The position numbers and the translations under genes are program-made. A stretch of 61,370 nt of DNA from Butyrivibrio sp. MC2013 (GTDB lineage Bacteria > Bacillota > Clostridia > Lachnospirales > Lachnospiraceae), in contig NZ_AUKE01000021.1 in the NCBI RefSeq assembly GCF_000424585.1, positions 1-61,370 on the forward strand, written 5' to 3'. Each line of letters opens with the position of its first letter. The first letter of the stretch is position 1. Shown piece after piece: positions 26,393 to 34,740 of the stretch. The notes beneath the pieces were generated by a model. It was given only the letters and a program-made list of their open reading frames with translations. It did not search any database and was not told where the DNA came from.

Positions 26393-26617
26393 AAAAACGC
26401 CTGCAGAAGGGAGCAATGATGCGTATTAGCGAAGGTCGGATAAGTTTAAGAGCCCCCGGCTATATGTCCTTTATTATGTTTATGGCGTGCTGTCTGACGG
26501 CGGAGTCTGCTTGCAGACTTTGCCGGAGTTCACGCCATATAATAAAGGATATAGAGCCGGGGGCCATAAACTTCCGACCAAAGCGTTAGCATCAGTGCTC
26601 CCTCTGCAGGTATTTTT
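26393..26617. repeat. About 225-nt near-continuous hairpin, non-coding
   Basis: The whole segment folds back on itself around the apex AGTCTGC-TT-GCAGACT (26504-26519). Paired blocks going outward include GGCGTG/CACGCC, TCCTTTATTAT/ATAATAAAGGA, GCCCCCGGCT/AGCCGGGGGC, GGTCGGA/TCCGACC, GAGCA/TGCTC and CTGCAG/CTGCAG, ending in A and T runs. No gene lies in 26271-26644. It could be a MITE, a long hairpin RNA, or a long terminator of the Nif11-like gene region on the minus strand. Confidence 0.75.
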
Positions 26618-26644
26618 CACTGCGAAAGGCTGAGCCGGGTTGGT

Positions 26645-26935
26645 TTATTGCAGGTCCTTTAGTCTCATCATGAAGATGGAATACTCATCATTCCAGGCAT
26701 CCAGATCAGGAGAATTCTCGCCGCCGCCGTTGGTGCTGCGCTTGATCTCGGCGTAGAACTCCTCTCCTTCATTAATGAGCTCCATTACTGATATGGGCAG
26801 TTCATGCTCTGCTGCTATAGCGCAAAAATCCGCAAGGGGATTGTCCGACTTTTCTGTAGCCAATAACCTCTCCCTGACCACTGCATCTTTTTTGGCTATA
26901 TCCATTAATCTTGTAAGCTTTTCTGATAAATCCAT
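26645..26935 (-). CDS. Small Nif11-like protein, 96 residues
   Basis: The N-terminal half (MDLSEKLTRLMDIAKKDAVVRERLLA, then LADFCAIAAEHELPISVMELINEGEEFYAEI) follows the Nif11 pattern of a helix, a small-residue segment and a helix. The C-terminal tail RSTNGGGENSPDLDAWNDEYSIFM is glycine- and acid-rich. Nif11-type sequences often serve as leaders of modified peptides, but no modifying enzyme or transporter is adjacent and there is no double-glycine core. Its role is open. The frame is complete and follows codon use of the region. Confidence 0.6.
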   Translation of the reverse strand: MDLSEKLTRLMDIAKKDAVVRERLLATEKSDNPLADFCAIAAEHELPISVMELINEGEEFYAEIKRSTNGGGENSPDLDAWNDEYSIFMMRLKDLQ

Positions 26936-27021
26936 GACTGTCCTCTTTTCTTATCTTAATAGTCTGTTTTTTTACTCTTCCATGGCTTTAAGCCTGCCGC
27001 TTGCAGCAAGGTCATTTACTG

Positions 27022-28143
27022 TCAGATTTTGACAAGCTCATAGTCCCTAGTTCCCAGTCCGATCTTCTCTCCATGTTCAAGAGTCTCTTTCCATTTAACA
27101 TTGGGATTGGAATCCAGGAAATGATCATGATGGTGGTGCCAGCCCTCTTTGGCCAGGTTGTCACCCAGCTGGCTGTTGCGGATAGGCTCTGCCTGCTGGC
27201 AAAGGTCTGCGCAGGCCTGGTCTATTGCCACCGGGTCAAAGGATGCCAGCATACCGATATTGGGCAGGATGGGCGCATCATTTTCGCCATGGCAATCACA
27301 ATTGGGAGACACGTCCATGATCAGGCTGATATGGAAGCAAGGCTTGCCATTGCATATAGCCGCAGTATATTCAGCCATTTTACAGCAGAGAGCTTCCAGG
27401 GCACTATCAGTCTGAGCGCTGATAGCATCAAAGGCACAAGCGCCGATGCAGCGTCCGCAGCCCTTACACAGCTCCTGATCTATATATGCTTTGCCACTGT
27501 CATAGGATATGGCATCAGATCCGCACTCTCTGGCACACACATGGCAGTTCCTGCACAGATCGGGATCTACCTCAGGCTTGCCGTCATTGTGCTGCTGCAT
27601 CTTACCGGCGCGGCTGCCGCCGCCCATGCCGATATTCTTGATAGCACCGCCAAAGCCGGTCATCTCATGCCCCTTAAAGTGTGACAGGGAGATGATGATA
27701 TCTGCATCATAGAGGGCCCTGCCTATCTGAGCTTCCCGGCAATATTCGCCACGTGGAACAGGGACCACTGCTTCATCAGTGCCCTTAAGACCATCAGCTA
27801 TGATCACATAGCAGCCTGTAGTCACACTGTTAAAGCCATTAACTTCTGCATTATAAAGGTGGTCCACGGCATTCTTGCGGCTGCCGGGATAAAGGGTATT
27901 ACAATCGGTAAGGAAGGGCTTGCCTCCCAGCTCTTTGATCAGATCAGCTACCGCCTTGACATAGTTTGGTCTGATATAAGAATAGTTGCCCAGTTCACCA
28001 AAATGCATCTTGATAGCTACAAACTTCCCTTCAAAATCAATATCACCTATACCCGCTCTGCGACAGAGATTCTGAAGCTTGACGCCCTGGCTGACCTCCA
28101 GCCTGGTCCTGAAATCCGTAAAATACACTTTAGATTTGCCCAT
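27022..28143 (-). CDS. DUF362-type iron-sulfur protein
   Basis: The 373-residue protein has a DUF362 domain (MHFGELGNYSYIRPNYVKAVADLIKELGGKPFLTDCNTLYPGSRKNAV, SLSHFKGHEMTGFGGAIKNIGMG). It is interrupted or followed near residues 190-235 by two ferredoxin motifs (CRNCHVCAREC and CKGCGRCIGAC). Such proteins are thought to be ferredoxin-like electron carriers or oxidoreductase parts. No partner gene sits next to it. It is divergent from flagellin, with about 250 bp between the starts. Confidence 0.88.
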   Translation of the reverse strand: MGKSKVYFTDFRTRLEVSQGVKLQNLCRRAGIGDIDFEGKFVAIKMHFGELGNYSYIRPNYVKAVADLIKELGGKPFLTDCNTLYPGSRKNAVDHLYNAEVNGFNSVTTGCYVIIADGLKGTDEAVVPVPRGEYCREAQIGRALYDADIIISLSHFKGHEMTGFGGAIKNIGMGGGSRAGKMQQHNDGKPEVDPDLCRNCHVCARECGSDAISYDSGKAYIDQELCKGCGRCIGACAFDAISAQTDSALEALCCKMAEYTAAICNGKPCFHISLIMDVSPNCDCHGENDAPILPNIGMLASFDPVAIDQACADLCQQAEPIRNSQLGDNLAKEGWHHHHDHFLDSNPNVKWKETLEHGEKIGLGTRDYELVKI

Positions 28144-28263
28144 GAAACACCTCCATAAAATTGATAAAAGTTCCTATATAGGATTTTATCAGATATCCGG
28201 ATGCTTTTGACCAGCCGCTTCATAAGACCTATAAAAAGGATAAAAATTTTTTCAAAAAAGCAT

Positions 28264-28291
28264 TAATATAATCATGTAAACATGCCGATAG
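28264..28291 (+). promoter_or_regulatory. Sigma-28 (SigD)-like flagellin promoter
   Basis: GCCGATAG at 28284-28291 matches the -10 element of SigD/FliA promoters (GCCGATAT). TAAT lies 16 bases upstream in place of TAAA. The site is about 100 bases upstream of the flagellin start. Confidence 0.7.
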
Positions 28292-28392
28292 AAAAAATAG
28301 CAGAATATTATGAGGAAATGCAAGGACGCATTTCTATGCCCTATTCCCGGATAGGAACAGGGCATGCCATTCCAAGGAAAGGAAGTAACACA

Positions 28393-29283
28393 ATGGTAAT
28401 ACAGCATAATATCTCATCTATTAATGCCGAAAGGCAAAACAGTATTGTAGAAGATGTACAGCACAAATCAGCTGAAAAGCTGGGAAGCGGCTACAGGATC
28501 AACCGTTCCGCCGATGATGCAGCAGGACTGGCCATATCCGAAAAGATGCGAAGGCAGATCAGAGGGCTCTCCCAGGCTTCTTCAAATGCTCAGGACGGCA
28601 TTTCTCTGATCCAGACAGCAGAAGGTGCCCTGACCGAAGTCCATGACATGCTGCAAAGGATGAATGAGCTCTGCCTGCAGGCTGCCAATGGCAGTATTAC
28701 CTACGATGACAGGGCCAATATACAGGACGAGATCAGCCGTATTACCGATGAGATAGACAGAATCGGATCTTCTACATCTTTTAACACCATGAATCTCTTC
28801 GATGGAGACCCCGGAAATCATAATAATACATCTGCCATCCCCGAAAATGGCGGCAGTTCTGATTCAGGTGAGGATTCCGGTCCTCTCTCTGTTAAGCTGC
28901 AGGTTGGCGAAAATGCTGAAGGTTCCTTTAAATTCGAGATAAACACTTTAAACTCTGATAAACTGGGCATCTCTGCCATCAATGTTGCCGATCAAAACGG
29001 CGAGAGTGCCAGAAGAGGCATTGACCTGGTCAAGAAGAGCATGGAATACATATCCGGCGAGCGCTCTGCTCTTGGTGCTGTCCAGAACCGTTTAGAGCAC
29101 ACTATCAAAAATCTTGATAATGTCCATGAGAATACTAACGCTTCGGAATCCAGGATCAGAGATACCAACATGGCATCAGAGCTTATAAGGTATTCCGGCA
29201 ACAAAATATTGGCCCAGGCAGGTGAAACTATCCTGACCCAGGCCAATCAGACAAATATGGGTGTTATGAAATTCCTGCAGTGA
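28393..29283 (+). CDS. fliC: Flagellin
   Basis: The 296-residue protein has the conserved N-terminal D0/D1 region (MVIQHNISSINAERQ, SGYRINRSADDAAGLAISEKMRRQIRGLSQASSNAQDGISLIQTAEGAL). The C-terminal D1/D0 region (ALGAVQNRLEHTIKNLDNVHENTNASESRIRDTNMA, ILTQANQTNMGVMKFLQ) matches flagellin as well. The variable middle is short, which fits a mid-size Firmicutes filament protein. The true start is the ATG at 28393, with AAGGAAAGGAAG upstream. It is transcribed alone from a sigma-28-like promoter. It ends 4 bases from the convergent metG stop. No other flagellar genes are in the window. Confidence 0.97.
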   Translation: MVIQHNISSINAERQNSIVEDVQHKSAEKLGSGYRINRSADDAAGLAISEKMRRQIRGLSQASSNAQDGISLIQTAEGALTEVHDMLQRMNELCLQAANGSITYDDRANIQDEISRITDEIDRIGSSTSFNTMNLFDGDPGNHNNTSAIPENGGSSDSGEDSGPLSVKLQVGENAEGSFKFEINTLNSDKLGISAINVADQNGESARRGIDLVKKSMEYISGERSALGAVQNRLEHTIKNLDNVHENTNASESRIRDTNMASELIRYSGNKILAQAGETILTQANQTNMGVMKFLQ

Positions 29284-29287
29284 TCTG

Positions 29288-30913
29288 TCAGATAGATAGT
29301 TTGGTGCGCTCCTCGTCGATCACTTTTTTATCAAGCCTCTCAAAGAGTATTTCCAGCTCGGGTATGACATATCCGGGCTTAACTTCCGTGTAGTTCCAGT
29401 CGTCTGATATACCAAGCCAGCTGCAGACTTTCTCAGAGGAGAAGGGAATAAAGGGTGCCAGGATGACAGCGAGGTTGGCAATGATCTGCGTACACTGATA
29501 CAGGGTATTCTCGCAGGCCTTTGGATCCTCTGTTCTTGTTTTCCAAGGGGCCTGCTCGTCAAAATATTTATTGGCTTTTCTGACCAGTTCAAATATTCCT
29601 TCAACGGCGTCTTTGAAGTGGCCCTCTTCTATTCTCTTTCCGGTAGATATATAGAGGTCTTTTAAGTCTGCCTCCCAGGCTCCAGGGAGTCTCCCTTCAG
29701 GTACTACTCCGTCATAGTATTTTGCTATAAAAGACAGGGTCCTGTTTATGAAATTGCCGTAGGCGCCCAGCAGCTCTCCGTTGTGGTTGTTCACATATTC
29801 GGTCCAGGAGAAATCCGCATCCTTCTTTTCAGGTCCATTGGCCAGGAAATAGTATCTTAGTGAATCCGCATCATATCTGTCCAGCAGGTCTTTTACCCAG
29901 ATGGCATAATTTTGACTGGTAGAGATCTTCCTGCCCTCAAGTGTCAGGTATTCACTTGATACGATCTGATCCGGAAGATGATAGCCGCTGCCATTAGCAA
30001 TAAGGAGCGCAGGAAGGATGATCGTATGGAAGGGAATATTGTCCTTGCCGTGGACATAGTAGTGATAGGCAGCAGGGCCAAAGAGCTCATCAAAGCTTTC
30101 GCCCCTTTCATCTGCTGCACGCTTTGCAGCCGAAAGATATCCCAGGACATTTTCGGCCCAGATATAGATTGTCTTATTCTCATATTCCTTCTTGGGAACA
30201 GGAATGCCCCATTCCAGATCCCTGGTGAGGGCGCGGTCTCTAAGTCCCTCGTCAATGTAGCGTCTTGTAAAAGCGATGGCATTTTTTCGCCAGCTTTTGC
30301 CGTTATCAAGGAGCTTTGTCAGCTCTTTCTCAAGTTTGGATATCGCTATGTAAAGATGTGTCGATAGCCGGAATGTCACCGGCTTCTTACAGACAGCGCA
30401 AACAGGCTCCTTAAGGCTCTCCGGATCAAGGACAGTACCGCATATATCGCACTGGTCACCTCTTGCAGCCTCGCCGCATTTAGGACATATGCCTGTAACG
30501 AAGCGGTCTGCCAGGAAGGTATTGCAGCATTCGCAAAAGGCCTGGGGGGTCTCTTTTTCATATACATATTCGCTTTCATAGAGCTTCTCATGGAAATCCC
30601 TTATGAAGTTCTTGTGATGCTCATCTGAGGTCTTGGTATAGCAGTCATAGCTAAAGCCAAGGCGTCTGAAGCAGTCCACAAATTCCTCGTGATAGTGGTC
30701 GCTGACCTGCCTTGGAGTCTTTCCCTCAGCTTTGGCTCTGATAGCCACAGGTGTCCCATGGCAGTCGCTTCCCGATACAAAATAGACCTTGTCTCCACAA
30801 GCCCTGTGATACCTTGCAAGTACATCTCCCGGCAAAAGGCCTGCGATGTGCCCGATGTGCAGTGAGCCATTGGCGTAGGGCCAGGCTCCTCCGATCAGAA
30901 TATTTCTGTTCAT
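29288..30913 (-). CDS. metG: Methionyl-tRNA synthetase
   Basis: The 541-residue class I synthetase has the HIGH box (NGSLHIGHIAGLLPGDVLARY), a zinc knuckle with paired cysteines (CPKCGEAARGDQCDICG) and a KMSKS variant, GRKISTSQNY. It lacks the C-terminal tRNA-binding dimer domain, as many short forms do. The ATG at 30913 has AAAGGAGGA upstream. The open frame reaches further back only through the T-box terminator region, which is untranslated. A methionine-type T-box leader directly upstream controls it. Confidence 0.97.
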   Translation of the reverse strand: MNRNILIGGAWPYANGSLHIGHIAGLLPGDVLARYHRACGDKVYFVSGSDCHGTPVAIRAKAEGKTPRQVSDHYHEEFVDCFRRLGFSYDCYTKTSDEHHKNFIRDFHEKLYESEYVYEKETPQAFCECCNTFLADRFVTGICPKCGEAARGDQCDICGTVLDPESLKEPVCAVCKKPVTFRLSTHLYIAISKLEKELTKLLDNGKSWRKNAIAFTRRYIDEGLRDRALTRDLEWGIPVPKKEYENKTIYIWAENVLGYLSAAKRAADERGESFDELFGPAAYHYYVHGKDNIPFHTIILPALLIANGSGYHLPDQIVSSEYLTLEGRKISTSQNYAIWVKDLLDRYDADSLRYYFLANGPEKKDADFSWTEYVNNHNGELLGAYGNFINRTLSFIAKYYDGVVPEGRLPGAWEADLKDLYISTGKRIEEGHFKDAVEGIFELVRKANKYFDEQAPWKTRTEDPKACENTLYQCTQIIANLAVILAPFIPFSSEKVCSWLGISDDWNYTEVKPGYVIPELEILFERLDKKVIDEERTKLSI

Positions 30914-31000
30914 TTTACTATCCTCCTTTTGGTGACTATAAATGTTAAATAGTTTCCTCAGAGGAGAGCTCTTTTTATCTGTCAATCCGGATTTGCGGGT

Positions 31001-31290
31001 ACAAAAAAGCTCTCTTCTCTGAATTGAATAATTCAGGGACGAGAGCATAAGCTTCGTGTTACCACCCTAATTCACCCATATCTCACGATATGAGCCTTAT
31101 CAACTACGGAAGGGAAATGACCCAACGATAGTCTAGCACTGTAACGGGCGCACCCGTCGTAGCCTAAGTTCACACCTCGGTACGCAGCTCCAAGACCATG
31201 TTCAGATGCCGCTTGCTCACCGGCTCTCACCAAACGCCGGCTCTCTGTAAAGCTCCTGACAACCTACTCTTCTTTTCACAGCTTTGTTAC
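31001..31290 (-). promoter_or_regulatory. T-box leader of metG
   Basis: The minus strand carries the T-box sequence AGGGTGGTAACACG (about 31068-31055). A terminator stem (arms 31046-31036 and 31020-31009) follows, with a TTTTTT run. Upstream in stem I the triplet ATG (31199-31197), inside GAACATGGTC, is a good specifier candidate for tRNA-Met. Uncharged tRNA would stabilise the antiterminator and allow transcription of metG. This explains most of the 390-bp gap upstream of the gene. Confidence 0.92.
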
Positions 31291-31319
31291 AGATTAAAAC
31301 ACCGGTCTTAAAAAGTCAA
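31291..31319 (-). promoter_or_regulatory. Promoter of the T-box-metG unit
   Basis: TTGACT (31319-31314), a 17-base spacer and TAATCT (31296-31291) lie immediately upstream of the T-box stem I on the minus strand. Confidence 0.7.
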
Positions 31320-31380
31320 CAGCTGTTCTTGTTCACTCAAAAAATGGTCCATTAACCCCGTCCCCCCCAGGGGCCATCTT

Positions 31381-31974
31381 TTAACTAAAATGACGGATTC
31401 TAAGTTCAATGCCAGTCTCATTGGATAAACGCTTACACTGTTCAATCTCATCTGCAGGAAGGACATCAACTATTGACCACTTAACATTACCTATCTGCTC
31501 TTTACATTTTTTGGCAAAATCGATCATCTTTTCAAAGGCGCCATCCACCTGTGGTCTTGTAACCTCATTATATTTGTCGCTGTCAGGAGCATTGAGACTT
31601 ATTGACACGCTATCGATCACCTTGGCAAGTTCAGGTACTATATTCCTGCCGTTCTCCACATTCCCCAGGCCATTACTGTTAAGGCGGGTCTTAAGTCCTT
31701 TCTCCTTTGCAGTTTTGGCTGCTTCAAGCAGAATATCCAATGCACAGGTCGGTTCTCCGTAACCACAGAAAATCAGCTCGTCAAATCCTGTAAAATCAAA
31801 GTTTCTTATTGCCTCTACAACCTCCTCTTTGGTTGGATTCTGTTGATGCCAAAGGGTGTCTGCATCTCCAATTCCATCCTTCAAAAAGCGAATGCAGAAA
31901 GTGCATCTGCAATTGCATTTATTTGTGATATTTGCATAAACCGATGATTTGTACTTGTATAAAATATCCGCCAT
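31381..31974 (-). CDS. Short radical SAM protein (TIGR04100/TatD-linked type)
   Basis: The 197-residue protein has the radical SAM cluster motif C-x3-C-x2-C in ITNKCNCRCTFCIRF, followed by the SAM-binding GYGEPT. It is short for the superfamily and has no SPASM domain. Small radical SAM proteins of this kind are known to sit beside an ECF-type membrane protein (TIGR04100 and TIGR04002 families), which is what is seen here. It is third in a minus-strand operon after a pyridoxal-type kinase and the S component. Its reaction is unknown; a role in vitamin salvage is inferred. Confidence 0.85.
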   Translation of the reverse strand: MADILYKYKSSVYANITNKCNCRCTFCIRFLKDGIGDADTLWHQQNPTKEEVVEAIRNFDFTGFDELIFCGYGEPTCALDILLEAAKTAKEKGLKTRLNSNGLGNVENGRNIVPELAKVIDSVSISLNAPDSDKYNEVTRPQVDGAFEKMIDFAKKCKEQIGNVKWSIVDVLPADEIEQCKRLSNETGIELRIRHFS

Positions 31975-31994
31975 TCCTTGATTCTCCTTACAGT

Positions 31995-32507
31995 TTATTC
32001 ATTGCCAAAACTAAAAAATGTCTTCTTGATACCTGCGCCTTCAAGTGCGGTCACTGCTATGTAGAAAAACAGTGCGCTTCCGCCTGACTGTACAAAACTA
32101 CCGGTAAATGAGGTCCAAAGCGCAGCTTGGCTCCCGAACAGAATAGCTTCTGCAATGTAATAACCTGTAGCTGATATGATAAAAGAAATAATAGGAGCGA
32201 TCATATTTCGACCAGACAGCATTTTGACTTTGCGGCTGGAAAATGGCAATACTATAAGCATCTTGATAATTACCGTAGGCAAAGCCCATATAGGAGCAGT
32301 CAAAAGGTCCGCTATTCCGCCTCCAAGGGCTCCAACTGCCATTGCATAAGGAGTAGGCAATAACACAGCTGCCAGATAGATCATGGTATCTCCAAAATGT
32401 ACGTATCCTCCATTCATTCCTACCGGTATATGAAATATGTACGCAGTAAAAAGAACTGTCAAAGCCGTCATTAGTCCTGTAATAGTCAATAATCTGTTTT
32501 TATTCAT
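31995..32507 (-). CDS. ECF transporter S component (TIGR04002-like)
   Basis: The 170-residue protein has five to six membrane segments. It carries the S-component look of small vitamin-binding subunits, with AYIFHIPVGMNGGYVHFGDTMIYLAAVLLPTPYAMAVGALGGGIADLL near the start. It would bind a vitamin outside and use the shared EcfA/A'/T module, which is not encoded here. It overlaps the end of the kinase gene by 4 bases. This coupling points to a B6 vitamer or a pyrimidine as substrate, which is inference. Confidence 0.82.
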   Translation of the reverse strand: MNKNRLLTITGLMTALTVLFTAYIFHIPVGMNGGYVHFGDTMIYLAAVLLPTPYAMAVGALGGGIADLLTAPIWALPTVIIKMLIVLPFSSRKVKMLSGRNMIAPIISFIISATGYYIAEAILFGSQAALWTSFTGSFVQSGGSALFFYIAVTALEGAGIKKTFFSFGNE

Positions 32508-33346
32508 AAAAATCTTTTGCCTCCCGGCCCCTCTGCCAATATTTGTTCGTAATCAACTCCGTAGTTTCTGTCTGTGGAAGAAGTAGCTTCAACAGATCGG
32601 TTAATAAATTCCGCTGTGGTCCTGACTGCCTCGAGTATATCTTTTCCCTTAAGGATATTTCCCATAAGTGATGCTGCGAAGAGATCACCGGTTCCGGAAT
32701 AGCTCAGACCGTTATGACTGCTTTTTATAACATGACTGCCATGTTGAAAAACAATGATATTGCTGATAATGTTTTCATCCAAAGACACCCCGGTAACAAC
32801 GGTGCTCTGACTGTCACTGCTTTTTATTTTTGAAGCCAGCTTAATGATCAGCTGCGTGTCTCTTTTTTCTTTAAATTCCTTTATCACCGATTGCGGATCT
32901 TCATCAGCGAGAAGACATAGCTCTGTGAGATTAGGGGTTATTATATCCGCCATAGCCACAAGCTCTTTCATCTTTATAAGCATCTCATCTGAATAGTTAG
33001 AATAACGATCTCCGTTATCCCCCATAACAGGATCCACAAGGAATATAGTCTTCTCTGTCCTAAACGCCCTTGCAAAAGACTGCACATCATCAATGACCTT
33101 CTCACCAGGCATGAAGCCAGTCAGAATACCATCAAAGGTCTCATTTCTCTCTTTCCAGTCTCTGATAGAATATTCAACCATATCTGTAGTATCGTGAATA
33201 TGATATGATGGGAATCCTGTCTGAGAAGTCAATACTGCGGTGGGTACCGGGCAAACCTCGATGCCCATTGAACTCAAAACAGAAATATCTGCAATCAGTG
33301 AGCATTTTCCAAATCCCGACAAGTCATTAATTGCTGCAACTCGCAT
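32504..33346 (-). CDS. pdxY: Pyridoxal/pyridoxamine kinase
   Basis: The 280-residue protein belongs to the PfkB/ribokinase superfamily, PdxK/PdxY branch. It has NDLSGFGKCSL at the start, PVPTAVLTSQTGFP, VDPVMGDNGDRYSNYSDEM, TPNLTELCLLADED and the C-terminal SGTGDLFAASLMGN with the catalytic aspartate. It phosphorylates pyridoxal or related vitamers. The ATG at 33346 has GGAGA just upstream; one 27 bases earlier is possible. It is first in an operon with an S component and a radical SAM gene. Confidence 0.88.
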   Translation of the reverse strand: MRVAAINDLSGFGKCSLIADISVLSSMGIEVCPVPTAVLTSQTGFPSYHIHDTTDMVEYSIRDWKERNETFDGILTGFMPGEKVIDDVQSFARAFRTEKTIFLVDPVMGDNGDRYSNYSDEMLIKMKELVAMADIITPNLTELCLLADEDPQSVIKEFKEKRDTQLIIKLASKIKSSDSQSTVVTGVSLDENIISNIIVFQHGSHVIKSSHNGLSYSGTGDLFAASLMGNILKGKDILEAVRTTAEFINRSVEATSSTDRNYGVDYEQILAEGPGGKRFL

Positions 33347-33425
33347 TTTCTCCGTTCTCTCCTTTGCTGTCATATTGAGTCATCTGCAATTATATTTCAA
33401 GTTTGGTAATATATTAATATCCAAT

Positions 33426-33899
33426 TCAAATAGTTTTATTAATACCAGATATATCATCAAGCTGGAGCATTATCTCTTCATCATTCATTTCCCCGGTAGC
33501 TCTGAATCCTGCTTTTTGATAGATGGATAATGCAACTTTGTTTGTATCCTTCGTTGACAGACGGATATTGTTTGCACCATGCTCCTTAAAATATCTGATT
33601 ATTTCCTTAAGTGCAGCAGTTCCATATCCTTTTCCTTGAAAACTTTCGTCAATCATTAGTCTCCATAGCCAATACCTGTCATCAGGATCTTCATAATCCT
33701 CATCAAAGGCAAACATTGTGAATCCTACCATTTCTCCATCACAATATATTGCAAAGGGACGAGCTACTTTTGCATTTTCATTGGCAGTCTTCCAGGAAGC
33801 CTCATTTGAAGCAATGTATTGCATCTGGTCCTTAGCAACTCTAAGCCCAAAGCATTGCTCCATGTTTTCTTCAGTCAGTTTTCTAAGTTCGATCTTCAT
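33426..33899 (-). CDS. GNAT acetyltransferase (SpeG/PaiA-like)
   Basis: The 157-residue protein is a single GNAT domain. The acetyl-CoA loop region is LMIDESFQGKGYGTAALKEIIRYF (about residues 88-111), followed by STKDTNKVALSIYQKAGFRATGEMNDEEIML. The latter resembles diamine/spermidine acetyltransferases. It stands 50 bases upstream of the B6-type kinase operon on the same strand and begins a dense run of acetyltransferase genes. Confidence 0.88.
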   Translation of the reverse strand: MKIELRKLTEENMEQCFGLRVAKDQMQYIASNEASWKTANENAKVARPFAIYCDGEMVGFTMFAFDEDYEDPDDRYWLWRLMIDESFQGKGYGTAALKEIIRYFKEHGANNIRLSTKDTNKVALSIYQKAGFRATGEMNDEEIMLQLDDISGINKTI

Positions 33900-33926
33900 T
33901 TCAGCAATAGTCCCATGGCCTCTTTC

Positions 33927-34694
33927 TTAAGAATTCATCTCGTCAACAATACTTTTGGGCTTAACGCTCATCTCTACCCACGCAGGTATAAAGCCACTTT
34001 TCACTGCGTTCCTGGCAGATCTGATATTTGACCATGCAGAGCAATAAAAAGGGACTTTTCCTCTATCCAGGATTTCCCTTGAGAGCCTGCTTGTAAGCGC
34101 AGAAGCAATCCCTTTTTGCCTGTACCCCGGCAGAACATCTACACCTATCTGCCACATCTCATCACAGTCAGCTGAACATGCCGCAAAGCCTATCAATCTG
34201 TCATTATCATATGCTCCTACACCCAATACGTCCAAGTGCTTGCGGTCCTTACAGAGTGCATTACTCCATTCAGGCAGATACAATTCTTTGAAGTCCTCCG
34301 GGCCAAGTATGCGGGTTTCATACAGGCATTCCATATCAGCTATCTTATTAACATCCGGAAGATAATACTCCGCCATGAAGCATACCTTATGGCCCCGCTC
34401 TATCAGCTTGTCATTGAGCCAATGCATATTCGGCGTCTCAAAGCAGTGATAAAACTCAAACTTGCCAATATACTCCGTCACCAGATCGGATATTTCGTCT
34501 GTGGTGGCCGCAACGATGTTGCTCCCATAGGAAACAAAAGTGCATGAGATCGGCTCTTTATAGTACTTTCGCGCATTTTTGCCAAGCTTAAATGGCACAA
34601 CGACATTCTTATCTGACAAAAAATCCTGCGCCTTACAGCCGATATCCTCTGCAGATTGCCTTAATGCAATTTCCTTTATCTCTCTGTTAGTCAT
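33927..34694 (-). CDS. GNAT acetyltransferase, 255 residues
   Basis: The N-terminal 110 residues (beginning MTNREIKEIALRQSAEDIGCKAQDFL) are specific to this type. The GNAT core lies in the second half, with IGVDVLPGYRQKGIASALTSRLSREI as the acetyl-CoA loop and NIRSARNAVKSGFIPAWVEM at the end. A broken paralogue is present at 47023-47185. The substrate is unknown. Confidence 0.85.
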   Translation of the reverse strand: MTNREIKEIALRQSAEDIGCKAQDFLSDKNVVVPFKLGKNARKYYKEPISCTFVSYGSNIVAATTDEISDLVTEYIGKFEFYHCFETPNMHWLNDKLIERGHKVCFMAEYYLPDVNKIADMECLYETRILGPEDFKELYLPEWSNALCKDRKHLDVLGVGAYDNDRLIGFAACSADCDEMWQIGVDVLPGYRQKGIASALTSRLSREILDRGKVPFYCSAWSNIRSARNAVKSGFIPAWVEMSVKPKSIVDEMNS

Positions 34695-34740
34695 TGATCA
34701 AACACCCTCTTCACCTGTAGTGCTTTATTCGTTATCATCT

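Noticed and set aside
28282..28392. ATG at 28282 as flagellin start
   Set aside because: It overlaps the sigma-28 -10 element. The conserved flagellin N-terminus begins at 28393 with a ribosome binding site upstream.
31381..31974. Anaerobic sulfatase-maturating enzyme for the sulfatase at 12485
   Set aside because: The radical SAM protein is only 197 residues, has no SPASM clusters, and is tied to an ECF/kinase operon instead.
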